Assembly: GCA_023391815.1 (NCBI GenBank)
Contig: JAEWAF010000028.1
Coordinates: 1 to 57,068, forward strand
Direction: 5' to 3'
DNA from: Pseudomonadota bacterium
Lineage (GTDB): Bacteria; Pseudomonadota; Gammaproteobacteria; Steroidobacterales; Steroidobacteraceae
DNA length: 57,068 nucleotides
Shown: positions 8,079 to 17,800 of the stretch, in pieces
Numbering within the stretch: the stretch's first letter is position 1
Layout: every line of letters begins with the position of its first letter
The notes under the pieces: generated by a model
Told to the model about the DNA's origin: nothing
What the model saw: the letters and a program-made list of their open reading frames with translations, nothing else
Database searches by the model: none
Made by a program: the position numbers and the translations under genes

Positions 8079-8618
8079 GTGGCCGCAGACAAAATCGTCG
8101 ATGCTGCGATCTGCGCGCGGGCGGGAAGCACGATTGCACGACATTTTTCCGCCGCCGAGCTGCCGCGCCTGCGCGAAGCCGGTGGGCTGGACGGTTCGTC
8201 GATCGAGGCCGAATTCCAGTTTTCGTTGTTCGAAGGCAAGCCCGCCGTAGCCGGCGAGCTGCACGGCACGGCTGTGCTGACCTGTCAGCGCTGCATGCGG
8301 CCGGTGGACATCGAGCTCGACGACACCTTTCAGGTGATCCTCGTCGACGAGGAGCGCAACGACGAGCCGGGCGGTTACGAGCCGGTGGTCGTGAACGCCT
8401 CGCGACTGGATCTGGCCTGGTTGGCGGAAGAGCAGGCGTTGCTGGCCTTGCCGCTGGTGCCGATGCACGAGCGCGAGGACTGTGCCGCCGCTGGAGCGTC
8501 GGGCGAAATTGCATCGACAGAGGAACGTGAGGACGACGCCGAGGACGCGCAGCGCGCGACCGATGCGACCACTCAGCAACCGTTCCGGAATTTGCGGGAC
8601 TTGCTGCGTAAACAGTGA
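8079..8618 (+). CDS. yceD: DUF177 protein YceD (23S rRNA accumulation protein)
   Basis: Small acidic protein of the YceD/DUF177 family, linked to 23S rRNA accumulation. Family features are CQRCMRPV (CxxC), the NASRLDLAWLAEEQALLALPLVPMH block followed by a further Cys, and the NPF-like end FRNLRDLLRK. I chose the GTG at 8079: its product (MAADKIVDAAICARAG) aligns with the E. coli N-terminus and AAGAGA lies five bases upstream. The ATG at 8049 would leave only about three bases of leader after the promoter. Directly upstream of rpmF, as in most Proteobacteria. Confidence 0.88.
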   Translation: MAADKIVDAAICARAGSTIARHFSAAELPRLREAGGLDGSSIEAEFQFSLFEGKPAVAGELHGTAVLTCQRCMRPVDIELDDTFQVILVDEERNDEPGGYEPVVVNASRLDLAWLAEEQALLALPLVPMHEREDCAAAGASGEIASTEEREDDAEDAQRATDATTQQPFRNLRDLLRKQ

Positions 8619-8657
8619 GCTTCCCGGCGTCGGTATTGGTTAGTTTGGAGATCAGTC

Positions 8658-8849
8658 ATGCCTGTTCAGAAAAGCCGAAAGACCCCGTCCAAGCGCGGCA
8701 TGCACCGCTCGCACGACGGCCTCGAGCGCCCGGCGCTGTCGGTCGATCCGACGTCCGGTGAAACCCACTCCCGTCATCGCATCTCGCCGGATGGTTTCTA
8801 TCGCGGCAAGAAAGTGATCGCGAGCCGCGAAAAGCCCGAAACCGAATAA
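8658..8849 (+). CDS. rpmF: 50S ribosomal protein L32
   Basis: A 63-residue basic protein with the L32 start MPVQKSRKTPSKRGMHRSHD and the RISPDGFYRGKKVI ending. It lacks the zinc-binding cysteine pairs found in other L32 versions, as is usual in gammaproteobacteria. It lies between yceD and plsX, joining ribosome and phospholipid genes in one operon. GGAG at 8647 provides the ribosome site. Confidence 0.97.
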   Translation: MPVQKSRKTPSKRGMHRSHDGLERPALSVDPTSGETHSRHRISPDGFYRGKKVIASREKPETE

Positions 8850-8877
8850 CCGCTGTCGCTAGCTCCGAGTACCGCAT

Positions 8878-9903
8878 CTGAGCAACCGACCGGTCACCAT
8901 CGCGGTGGACGCCATGGGGGGCGATCACGGCCCCTCGGTCACCGTGCCTGCGGCGCTCTCGGCCCTGCAGAGGGACGCCGACCTGCGAATCACGCTGGTC
9001 GGCCTGAAAGAACCCGTTCAATCGTTATTGAATGGCGCGGCCGCCCCGTTGCTGTCGCGTATTCAACTGCGCGAAGCGTCCCAGGTCGTGACCATGGACG
9101 AGAAACCGCAGGAGGCCCTGCGGAAGAAAAAAGATTCCTCGATGCGGGTCGCCATCGATCTGGTGAAAGCAGGCGAGGCCGATGCCTGCGTGAGCGCCGG
9201 GAACACCGGCGCGCTCATGGCGACGGCGCGCTTCGTGCTCAAAACCATCGAAGGCATCGACCGGCCCGCGATCATCTCGCGCATCCGTGCCCGGCACGGT
9301 CACACTCATATGCTCGATCTCGGTGCGAACTCTCAATGCAACGCCGAGCATCTGTTTCAATTCGCGGTGATGGGCTCGGTGGTCGCCTCCGACATGCACG
9401 GCATCGCCCGGCCGCGAATCGGCATCCTCAATATCGGCGAAGAAGAAACCAAGGGCGACAGCGTCGTGCAGGACGCCGCTCGATTGCTGTCGGCCAGCCA
9501 GCTGAATTACATCGGCTTCGTGGAAGGCGACGATATCTTCTCCGGTGAAGTGGACGTCGTGGTGACCGACGGCTTCACCGGCAACGTCGCGCTCAAGACC
9601 ATGGAAGGGCTGGCGAACATGCTGGTCGGCGCGATCAAGACCGAATACACGCGCAATCCCATGCGCTACCTGGGGGCGCTGGCGTCGTGGCCGGCCCTGC
9701 GGTCGCTGCGTAAAGAATTCGATCCGCGCACCTACAACGGCGCGAGCATGGTGGGCCTGACCGGCGTGGTGATCAAAAGTCACGGCAGCGCCGATACGGT
9801 GTCGTTCGCCAATGCCATCGCGGTCGGTCTGGTCGAGGCGCGCAAGGGAGTGCCGAACCAGATCGGCAACCTGCTGAAGGCGCATGCGCCGGCAGTGGCT
9901 TGA
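8878..9903 (+). CDS. plsX: phosphate acyltransferase PlsX
   Basis: Peripheral membrane enzyme that converts acyl-ACP to acyl-phosphate, the first step of PlsX/PlsY phospholipid synthesis. Signatures are VDAMGGDHGPSVTVPAAL, SAGNTGALMA, and VVTDGFTGNVALKTMEG. The start is a problem: the first usual start codon is GTG 8905, which would remove the first beta strand (VTIAVDAMGGD) that all family members have. An in-frame TAG stands at 8860. The only plausible initiator in between is CTG at 8878, with GAG eight bases before it. I list that start as inferred; 8905 is the alternative. No fabH/fabD follows, unlike E. coli. Confidence 0.93.
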   Translation: MSNRPVTIAVDAMGGDHGPSVTVPAALSALQRDADLRITLVGLKEPVQSLLNGAAAPLLSRIQLREASQVVTMDEKPQEALRKKKDSSMRVAIDLVKAGEADACVSAGNTGALMATARFVLKTIEGIDRPAIISRIRARHGHTHMLDLGANSQCNAEHLFQFAVMGSVVASDMHGIARPRIGILNIGEEETKGDSVVQDAARLLSASQLNYIGFVEGDDIFSGEVDVVVTDGFTGNVALKTMEGLANMLVGAIKTEYTRNPMRYLGALASWPALRSLRKEFDPRTYNGASMVGLTGVVIKSHGSADTVSFANAIAVGLVEARKGVPNQIGNLLKAHAPAVA

Positions 9904-10014
9904 AATCGCTCACAGCTCCATAATTAAGACGTTGACAGGTCCGTTTGCATTTGGCTGGGACGCTGCTCAGCTCACACTCTGGAGCGCGCGCAGCTGCTAG
10001 ACTTTTCGCTCATC

Positions 10015-11013
10015 ATGAAGATGCCTTCCGTGAAGCACGTTCTCCGCGCCGCGCTGCTGCTGGCAGCAACCACGAACGCGTTCGCCGCGACCTATACCTT
10101 GCCGGTCGGCAAGGACACTGTGATCGGCGAAGTGCAGAAGGTCGTGGCCGCGCACGAGGACACGCTGCTGGACATCGGCCGTCGTTACGGCGTGGGCTAC
10201 GAAGAGATCGTGGCGGCCAATCCGGGCGTGAATGCGTGGGTGCCGGGCGAGGGCACCGAAGTTCTGATTCCGTCCCGTTACATCATCCCCGACGGTCCGC
10301 GCGAAGGCATCGTCGTCAGCCTGTCCGAACATCGCTTGTTTTATTTTCCGCCGCACAAGCCGGGCGAGGCGGCGGTGGTTCGTACTTATCCCATCAGCGT
10401 CGGGCGCATGGACTGGCACACGCCGCTGGGTCTGACGCACATCGTGAACAAGCGCGAGAAGCCGATCTGGTATCCGCCGGAGTCGGTGCGTAAGGAACAT
10501 GCAGCGGATGGACGTCCGCTGCCCAAGGCCGTGCCGCCCGGGCCCGACAATCCTCTCGGTGAGTACGCGATGCGCTTGGGCATTCCCGGCGGCGCGTATC
10601 TGATTCACGGCACGAATCGTCCTTCGGGCGTCGGCATGCAAGTCACTCATGGCTGCGTGCGCATGTTCCCGGAGGACATCAAAGAGCTCTATCCGATGGT
10701 GCCGGTGAACACGCCGGTGCGGCTGATCGATCAGCCATACAAGATGGGTTGGCGGGGCGATGAGCTGTTCATGGAAGTGCACACACCGCTGGAAGGCACC
10801 GACAGCGCCGATTCGCACAGCCTCACGAACATCACCAAGCTGCTGGTGGCCGCTACTCAGGAGCGTCCGGAGATCGTCAGCTCCGGCGCGATCGATTGGG
10901 CCAAGGCCGAGCGCACGTTCCAAAGCGCCAGCGGTATTCCCGAGCCGGTGCTGCTTCGTCCGGCCACTGTCCCCGCGACCGTTCAGGTCATCGACGATAG
11001 CGCCGGACGATAG
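10015..11013 (+). CDS. periplasmic L,D-transpeptidase (ErfK/YbiS family)
   Basis: A 332-residue exported protein with a signal peptide (residues 1-24, cut after AFA), a LysM-like segment about 35-92 (EDTLLDIGRRYGVGYEEIVAANPG) and a YkuD catalytic domain about 100-230. The motif HGTNRPSGVG...THGCVRMFPEDI holds the catalytic Cys. E. coli relatives attach Braun lipoprotein to peptidoglycan or make 3-3 cross-links. An Lpp/OprI-like lipoprotein gene lies next to it on the other strand, which favours the lipoprotein-anchoring role (inference). The about 85-residue C-terminal extension past the YkuD domain is not recognisable. Confidence 0.9.
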   Translation: MKMPSVKHVLRAALLLAATTNAFAATYTLPVGKDTVIGEVQKVVAAHEDTLLDIGRRYGVGYEEIVAANPGVNAWVPGEGTEVLIPSRYIIPDGPREGIVVSLSEHRLFYFPPHKPGEAAVVRTYPISVGRMDWHTPLGLTHIVNKREKPIWYPPESVRKEHAADGRPLPKAVPPGPDNPLGEYAMRLGIPGGAYLIHGTNRPSGVGMQVTHGCVRMFPEDIKELYPMVPVNTPVRLIDQPYKMGWRGDELFMEVHTPLEGTDSADSHSLTNITKLLVAATQERPEIVSSGAIDWAKAERTFQSASGIPEPVLLRPATVPATVQVIDDSAGR

Positions 11014-11193
11014 TCGCCTTAGCGTCTCCCACGCGTAGCGGGGCGCACTGCTAAACTGCGTACGCGGACCTCGCGGCCGAGGTCACCTAAACCACCGAGT
11101 TAGTCCACGGCCAAGGCTGTGGGGTCCGCCTCATCTTTGCGAGTCGCACTTGGGGCAGAGCGACGCTGCCGGCGATATGTTTTCTTCTCTCCA

Positions 11194-11226
11194 AAAGAAA
11201 AACGCCGCGGATTGCTCCGCGGCGTT
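11194..11226 (-). terminator. intrinsic terminator of the lpp-like gene
   Basis: Stem AACGCCGCGGA / TCCGCGGCGTT with a 4-base loop, followed on the minus strand by a T-rich run (A-run at 11194-11202 on the plus strand). Confidence 0.85.
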
Positions 11227-11256
11227 CTCCGATCTTGCGATCCAGAAGCGAGTCGA

Positions 11257-11568
11257 TTACTTCGACTGCGACTTCTTGAACATGCGATCGATCTTCTCGT
11301 TGGTCGCGTCACAGCAGGCCTGGCTGGCCTGAGCGGCCTGCAGCGCCTGGTTGGCAGCGCTCTGCGCGCTGTCAGCAGCGGAACGAGCGGACTGAGCGGC
11401 GCTGGCAGCCGAGTCGGCGGCAGCCTTGGCAGCGGCGGCGTCCTGCACCGCCTTGTCGGCAGTGGCCTTGATTTCATCAACGGTCTTCTGCGACACGCAA
11501 CCGCTGGCGGCAACGAGCGCCAACGCAGCAATACCTGCCTTCAGCGTGGTGGAGATGGTGTTCTTCAT
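11257..11568 (-). CDS. Lpp/OprI-like major outer-membrane lipoprotein
   Basis: A 103-residue lipoprotein: signal peptide, lipobox LVAASGC, then an alanine-rich coiled coil (repeats of AADSA/AAQSA type), then NEKIDRMFKKSQSK. The end resembles E. coli Lpp and Pseudomonas OprI, including the terminal Lys that is cross-linked to peptidoglycan by L,D-transpeptidases. Two adjacent cysteines shortly before the end (ACCDATNE) are a distinctive feature and could form disulfides between chains (inference). Start at ATG 11568 with AAAGAAG upstream; the open frame extends further but without homology. Confidence 0.88.
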   Translation of the reverse strand: MKNTISTTLKAGIAALALVAASGCVSQKTVDEIKATADKAVQDAAAAKAAADSAASAAQSARSAADSAQSAANQALQAAQASQACCDATNEKIDRMFKKSQSK

Positions 11569-11966
11569 GACTTCTTTCCCCTTCGGGTCGGATAAAAAAG
11601 GACCAGAGCGACAAATTTTCACGGCCTCTTAATACACGAGAGTTATGGCTGGTTCCCGTGGTTCAGGCTCGCCAGCTTCTCTTGTTGTAAAAGCTGCTAG
11701 CTTGGCCGAGCGCGGAGAATACAAGATTGGCGCGGGCCGTTAAAGGTTATGTAGGCATACGTCGTTTCGACGCGACAGAAACATACTTCTCTACTCATCT
11801 TTAAGAGTGCCGAACGCCGCGTTGCCGATTCTTCGGCGCTAGCCGCCGTCGCGGGCCCCCTTCGACAATTTCACAGAATCGGCGGGCGTCAGCCGTCCGT
11901 CTCGGTCCGTAAGCCGCCGGTCGGGAGCAGTTGCCGGTGGACGGGGCGACCGGCAATTTGCGCGCC
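11569..11966. other. intergenic region between lpp-like gene and fimT
   Basis: Nearly 400 bases with no credible gene. It should contain promoters for both divergent units. A hairpin TTGCCGGT-10-ACCGGCAA (11931-11956) ends ten bases before the fimT ATG and may affect its translation. A short CGTCG-TTT-CGACG hairpin lies near 11760. Confidence 0.5.
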
Positions 11967-12569
11967 ATGAAAAAAGCACCAACTCAGGTCAGCCCCCGAC
12001 GCCGGTCCGCCGGCTTCACGCTGCTCGAGCTGATGATCACCATCTCGGTGCTGGCCATCCTGGTCGGCGTCGGCATCCCGTCCTTCCGGGACATGATGCG
12101 CCGGAATCGGCTGGTCACGCAGACAAATGAATTGATCGGCGCGCTCGCGCTGGCTCGAAGCGAAGCGGTGAAGCGGGGCCTGCGCGTGACCATTTGCCCC
12201 GCGAACGCGACTCAGGACGCCTGTTCGGACTCCGGCGATTGGGCGGACGGCATGATCATATTCACGGACGCCCTGGGCACCGTCGGCACCGTCGATGAGG
12301 ACGAGGACGATCCGAACAACAACGACGCCATTCTGCAGCGGCTGCCGGCGGCGGCCGCTCAGAAAGTCAGAATAAACAACCCGCTCATCCTGATCAGCTA
12401 CATGCAGAACGGCAACCTGGAGCTGCCACCCGGCGACGATGCGCGCTTCGTCGTTGCGTCAGTGGGTTGTCGTAGCGGCGAGACCGACGCCGCACGCCAG
12501 ATCCAGGTGATCGCGGCGGGCCGAGCCAGCGCACGCTCGGTCCCATGTCCTTCCAACCCGGCTGACTGA
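11967..12569 (+). CDS. fimT: type IV minor pseudopilin FimT/GspH family
   Basis: First gene of the minor-pilin operon. The N-terminus has a prepilin leader of 16 residues ending RRRSAG, then FTLLELMITISVLAILVGVGIP, the hydrophobic spine with Glu5 used in pilus assembly. The GspH/FimT domain follows (about residues 50-190). An in-frame TTG at 11931 would extend the leader to 28 residues; the ATG at 11967 fits better. Asp/Glu-rich insertion (VDEDEDDPNNND) near residue 115 may bind cations. Acts at the pilus base as part of the priming complex. Confidence 0.9.
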   Translation: MKKAPTQVSPRRRSAGFTLLELMITISVLAILVGVGIPSFRDMMRRNRLVTQTNELIGALALARSEAVKRGLRVTICPANATQDACSDSGDWADGMIIFTDALGTVGTVDEDEDDPNNNDAILQRLPAAAAQKVRINNPLILISYMQNGNLELPPGDDARFVVASVGCRSGETDAARQIQVIAAGRASARSVPCPSNPAD

Positions 12570-12582
12570 GAACCGAACATCG

Positions 12583-13065
12583 GTGGACACTCTCATGAGA
12601 TCCGCTTCCCATCCGCAGCGTTCGCCACGTGCTGCCCGCCACGCTGGCGGCATGACTCTGATCGAAGTGCTGGTGACGCTAGTCATCATCTCGGTCGGGT
12701 TGCTCGGCGTGGCCGCGCTACAGATCACCACCGTGCGTAACAACCAGGACGCATACGTCCGCTCACAGGCGGCGATGCTCGCCGGCGACATGCTGGATCG
12801 CATGCGCGCCAACCGCACCGACACGGCTGGCAATAGCAAAGCGGACCGCTATGAGGTCGCCATCGACGACGATCCACCGGACACGCCGGAGGGCGAGCAA
12901 GTGGCCAGCTGGCGCAGGGTCCTCGATGCCCAGCTTCCCGGTGGTAAGGGTGCAATCGAATACGACGCGTCGACCAATCTCGTCACCATCACCATTCAGT
13001 GGGGCGAGCGCGCCAGACGAGAAGCAGACCGCACACTGACCTTCGTGACCAACAGCACGATCTGA
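12583..13065 (+). CDS. pilV: type IV pilus minor pilin PilV
   Basis: A 160-residue prepilin. The leader ends RHAGG and is followed by MTLIEVLVTLVIISVGLLGVAALQ, matching PilV. GTG 12583 is taken as start; ATG 12595 is equally possible and would shorten the leader by four residues. It follows fimT by 13 bases and precedes pilW by nine. PilV, PilW, PilX and PilE prime the pilus and carry PilY1 to the tip in Pseudomonas. Confidence 0.9.
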   Translation: MDTLMRSASHPQRSPRAARHAGGMTLIEVLVTLVIISVGLLGVAALQITTVRNNQDAYVRSQAAMLAGDMLDRMRANRTDTAGNSKADRYEVAIDDDPPDTPEGEQVASWRRVLDAQLPGGKGAIEYDASTNLVTITIQWGERARREADRTLTFVTNSTI

Positions 13066-13074
13066 GCCGCGCCC

Positions 13075-14241
13075 ATGCAAGTCACCCTCAGAAATCGGAT
13101 GTCCGGCTTCAGCCTGGTCGAGCTCATGGTGGCGCTCGCCATCAGCGTGCTGCTGCTCATGGGCGTGGTCGCACTGTTCGTCAGTTCACGCGCGAGCTAC
13201 GAAACCACCGAACGGTTGTCTCGCATTCAGGAGAACGGTCGCTTCGCCCTCGACCAACTCGCAGGCGACATCCGCGCGACCGGTTACAACGATTGCTCGC
13301 GGCCGACGACCGGCTCGCGTGCTTCGGACTTTCGCCTCAACGTGACACTGGCACCGTTTCCACCGCCGCTGGTCGGTGAGGAGCCGCCGCCCGACCCGGA
13401 TGAAGAGCCGGTGGCTCCCGATCCGCGCTGGAATTTCGCCCAGCCTGTGTTCGGCATCCAGTCGAACGGCGACGACGGGTTCGAGCTTCCCGAAGGTCTG
13501 GAACTGGCGGATCTGGAACTCGAGCCGGCGGCCGATCCGGCGGGCGACATCCTGGTTCTGCGAGTGCCCAACCGCGAAGCTCGCTCCATGGAGCTGCGAA
13601 TGCCGCAGGCCCAGGCGTTCGATCCCTTGGTGGTGCGTCACTTCACGCCGGTTCCGTTCGCGGTTGGCGACACCGTGATGGTGTCGGATTGCGAGGCACG
13701 CGCTTTCTTCCAGGTGACCAGCTACAACGCCGGCACGGTTGGACACGTCATGATCGGCCCGACGGATGGCGGCGCCACCGGCGTGGATCGGCCGGGCAAT
13801 CGCTCGGGCACGTTGGTACATCCGTTCAAGAACGGCGCGACCATCGTGCCGATCAACACGATGATTTATTACCTCGCGCCGAGCCGTGACGACGCCCGGC
13901 GCATGTCCCTTTATCGCAAGACGGGCGGCGCCGCGCGCAGCGACGAAATCGCCGAAGGCATCGAGCGGCTGGAAGTTCAGTACGGCATCGACGACAGCCC
14001 GATCGACGCGAGAGTCGATACGTATGTCGCCGCCGATGAGGTGACCGATTGGAATGCCGTGATGACGGTGCAGATCGCGCTACTGGCGCGCGCGCCCGAC
14101 GAATTCGGCACCGATCGCGATCAGCAGACCTACGTGCTGCTGGCCGAGCCCGAAGTGATCCAGGCCGGTCCGTTCAACGATCGCAATGTGCGCAAGGTGT
14201 TCACGGCGACGCTCGCCCTGCGTAATCAAGTCATTGATTGA
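13075..14241 (+). CDS. pilW: type IV pilus minor pilin PilW
   Basis: A 388-residue prepilin with a short leader MQVTLRNRMSG and FSLVELMVALAISVLLLMGVVALF. The RIQENGRFALDQLAGDIRATGYNDC stretch is typical of PilW. It is larger than most minor pilins, again as expected for PilW. A Pro/Glu/Asp-rich loop (GEEPPPDPDEEPVAPDP) lies near residue 100. Fourth position between pilV and pilX matches the Pseudomonas aeruginosa operon order. Confidence 0.92.
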   Translation: MQVTLRNRMSGFSLVELMVALAISVLLLMGVVALFVSSRASYETTERLSRIQENGRFALDQLAGDIRATGYNDCSRPTTGSRASDFRLNVTLAPFPPPLVGEEPPPDPDEEPVAPDPRWNFAQPVFGIQSNGDDGFELPEGLELADLELEPAADPAGDILVLRVPNREARSMELRMPQAQAFDPLVVRHFTPVPFAVGDTVMVSDCEARAFFQVTSYNAGTVGHVMIGPTDGGATGVDRPGNRSGTLVHPFKNGATIVPINTMIYYLAPSRDDARRMSLYRKTGGAARSDEIAEGIERLEVQYGIDDSPIDARVDTYVAADEVTDWNAVMTVQIALLARAPDEFGTDRDQQTYVLLAEPEVIQAGPFNDRNVRKVFTATLALRNQVID

Positions 14242-14251
14242 AGGTGTACGC

Positions 14252-14848
14252 ATGAAGCCCTCTCGACAGGCCCCTCGTTTCGTCACCCGGCAGCGGGGTG
14301 CCGTGCTGGTGATCAGTTTGTTGTTGCTGCTGGTCATGACATTGCTCGGCCTGGGCGCCAGCCAGAGCACGCGGCTGCAAGAGCGCATGGCCGGTAATCA
14401 ACGAGACCAGGAGCTCGCCTTACAGGCCGCGGAAGCGGCTTTGCGTTACGCGGAAGCGAACGTATCGGCGGAAGCAGCGAACGTGACTCGCTGTTCAGTG
14501 CCGGGTGGCGCCACCTGCGACACCTATGACCTGCGCAAGCTGGTGGACGCCGACACCAGGGTGGCCCTGGATCTCGCCAATCAGTCCGATCAGTGGTGGG
14601 CCCAGTGGGGCCGGCAACTGGGCAGTGACCCGGACGACGGCAACGTCGAGTTCGAGATCGAAGGCGTGGCCACCCCGCCGGAGCTGATCGTCGAACACAT
14701 GGGCGACTTCAGCGATGTGTTGTCCGGCGGCGGCTCGAGCTTCAACGTGGTGCGCGAGTTCTACAACGTCACCGCTCGCTCCAGCGGACAGACCGAGAGC
14801 ACGAAGGTCGTCATCCAGAGCACCTACGCTCGCATCGCTTTCCAATAA
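14252..14848 (+). CDS. pilX: type IV pilus assembly protein PilX
   Basis: A 198-residue protein with QRGAVLVISLLLLLVMTLLGLGASQ near the N-terminus. This lacks the usual prepilin Glu5, which is normal for PilX. The PilX family block STRLQERMAGNQRDQELALQAAEAALRYAEA follows. The start is ATG 14252 with AAGG nine bases upstream; a longer frame begins inside pilW but has no homology. Confidence 0.92.
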   Translation: MKPSRQAPRFVTRQRGAVLVISLLLLLVMTLLGLGASQSTRLQERMAGNQRDQELALQAAEAALRYAEANVSAEAANVTRCSVPGGATCDTYDLRKLVDADTRVALDLANQSDQWWAQWGRQLGSDPDDGNVEFEIEGVATPPELIVEHMGDFSDVLSGGGSSFNVVREFYNVTARSSGQTESTKVVIQSTYARIAFQ

Positions 14849-14869
14849 ACATCCGAGCTGACACGAGTT

Positions 14870-17800
14870 ATGCAAATGCTCAAGCAGTACATGATCCGCT
14901 GTTGGTCCATGAGCGTCGCGGTACTGGCTGTGCTCGCGGCGGCGCCATCGCAGGCCGCGCTGAACCTCAGCCAGATACCGCTATATATCGCACCGAGCGC
15001 CACGCCGTTGAACATGCTGGTGGTCGGCCGCGATCACAAGCTTTATTACGAGGCGTACAACGACGCCTCGGATTTGAACGGCGACGGCAAGATCGACGTG
15101 GGGTACAAGGGATACCTGACCGCGAGCGAGGGCGGTATCGACTACTACGGCTATTTCGATTCCTACAAGTGTTACACGTACGCAAACGAGCTGTTCTCGC
15201 CGAGCCGATTCACGCAGAACAAGCGTTGCGGCAACACCGGGGAATGGAGCGGAGATTTTCTGAACTATCTCACGATGTCGCGCATCGACGCGCTTCGCAA
15301 GGTGCTCTACGGCGGCAAGCGTGACGTGGACACGAGCACCTCGACCGTGCTGATTCGCTCTCACATTCCGATGGACGCGCACAGCTGGGGCAAGGAATAT
15401 TCCTGGGACGCGCCGGCGGCTTTCAACATCCGCGACTTCACGCCGTTCAATCGTCCCCCTCAGAACCAGCGGCACTTGTTCGCGAACACGACGCCGAACA
15501 ACAACGATGCGAGCTGGTCGACGAACACCGGGCGGCCGAGGTTGCGTGTGCTCACCAACCAGACCTATCGCATCTGGGAGTGGGTCAGCAAGGAGAGTCC
15601 GGTGGCCGGCACCTCGATCACGCCGGCTGGCGGCAGAGATGTGAGCGTGTCTCCCACCGACTACATCGTGCGCGTCGAGGTTTGTAAATCCGCGGCGCTG
15701 ATCGATACGCGCAATAGCGAGAACTGCAAAGGCTATCCGAACGGCAACTTCAAGCCCACGGGCTTGCTGCACGAGTTCGGCGAGAACGATTCGATGCTGT
15801 TCGGGTTGCTCTCCGGGTCTTACACCGCGAACAAGAGCGGCGGCGTGCTGCGTAAGAACGTCGGCTCGTTCCGCGACGAGGTCAACGAGGACAACGGTAC
15901 CTGGACCGCCACCGGCGGTATCGTGAAGACGCTGGATGCTTTCCGTGTCGGCGCCTACTCGCGCTACACCAGCAGCGGCGGCACCAGATATGACTGCGGC
16001 CTGCCGGACATGGCGCACGGACCGATGGCCGACGGCACTTGCCGCATGTGGGGCAATCCGGTCGCGGAAATGATGTACGAGACCTTGCGCTACTTTAACG
16101 GCATGAGCCCGACTTCGCTGTTCACCGCGACCCAGGGCGGCAGCAACACGGACATCGAGAACCTGCTCGGCTTGCCACAGCGGCCGACCTGGCAAGATCC
16201 GTACCGGCAAGCGAAATACCCGGCGTGCACGAAGCCGTTCCAGACGGTGATGACCGACATCAACAATTCGTTCGATGGCGATCAATTGCCCGGCTCGCGA
16301 TTCACCGGCGCGGTGAATCCGCCCAACGCGTTGCCCGGATTGAACGTCGGGGACCTCGCCGACCAGATCACCGCGGCCGAAGGGAACATCGCGGGCCGCG
16401 AATTTTTCATCGGCGAGTCGAATGGCGCGTACGACGGCTCGCCCAAGCCGAAGGTCGTGAACAGCCTCGCCACGATTCGCGGCCTCGCTCCCGAAGAGCC
16501 GACCAAGCAAGGTAGCTATTACGCATCGAGCGTCGCCTATCACGGCTACACCCATCCCGCGAATGCGCTCACGACTCAGCGCGTGCAGACGTTCGCGGTG
16601 GCACTGGCGTCGCCGCTGCCGAAGATCGAGATCCCGATGGGCGATGGCAAGAAGGTCACGCTGGTGCCGTTCGCGAAATCCGTTTCGTACATCAACGGAA
16701 ACAACCCCGACGGCACCCCTCATGATGAGATCGAGCGTGCCGAGGGCCAGTTCCAGCCGACCAACCAGATCGTCGACTTCTACGTCGAGAGCATGGCGGA
16801 CGATCAACGCAGCGGCACGTTCCAGGTGAACTTCGAGGACGTCGAAGCTGGTAACGACCACGACATGGACGCGATCGCGCGCTACAGCTACCGGGTGACC
16901 GACGACAACACCGTGCAAGTGAACGTGTCTTCGGATTATCAGGCCGGCGGCGTCGTCCATCACATCGGGTATGTGATCTCCGGCACCACCGCGGACGGCG
17001 TGTATCTAGTGGTGCAGGACTGTAACAAGGCGGCGAATGGCACCTATAGCTGCAACGGCACCAACGACAAGGACTACTTCCTCGATACGCCGCCCGGCCA
17101 GCCGGCGGCGCCCAACAACGTCTGGAACGACAATGAGGGTCTGCCCGGCTATTCGTCGCGGAGCTTCACGGCGCGCACCGGCGCTGGCGCGACGCTGCTC
17201 AAGGATCCGCTGTGGTACGCCGCCAAGTGGGGTGGCTTCAAGGACATCGATGGCGGCACACCCAACGTGCCGGACTCGCCGGCAGAGTGGGATGCCAACA
17301 ACGACGGCAACCCGGATAACTACTTCCTGGTCACCAACGCGTTGACGCTGAGCCGGCAGTTGCGCGAGACCTTTACCGCCATCATCAACCGTTCCTCCTC
17401 GGTGACGGCAGTCGCCGTCAACGGCGGTGCCATCAACACCGACACGCGCATCTATCAATCGCGTTTCGACACCTCCGATTGGTCTGGCGAGCTGCGCTCG
17501 TACGCTCTCAATGGCAACGAAGTCGCTACCACCCCGCAATGGGAAGCCAGCCGGCGGATGCGGCTAAAGAGTTGGACCGCGCGCAACATCATCACCGTCA
17601 ATACCAATGGGACGGCTGTTCCGTTCACTTGGGACAACGGCATCGACGCTCAGCGCAAGAGCCAGCTGCACACCAATCCGACGATCGCCCAGACCTATCT
17701 CGAATACCTGCGCGGCAACCCCAGAAACGAAGTTCGCAATGGCGGCAGCTTGCGTAACCGCGCAACCGCGGATGGCCAGCAGAAACTGCTGGGCGACATC

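Noticed and set aside
11100..11531. 143-codon minus-strand frame overlapping the lpp-like gene
   Set aside because: Out of frame with the lipoprotein and made of Arg/Pro/Leu low-complexity sequence; it also crosses the terminator.
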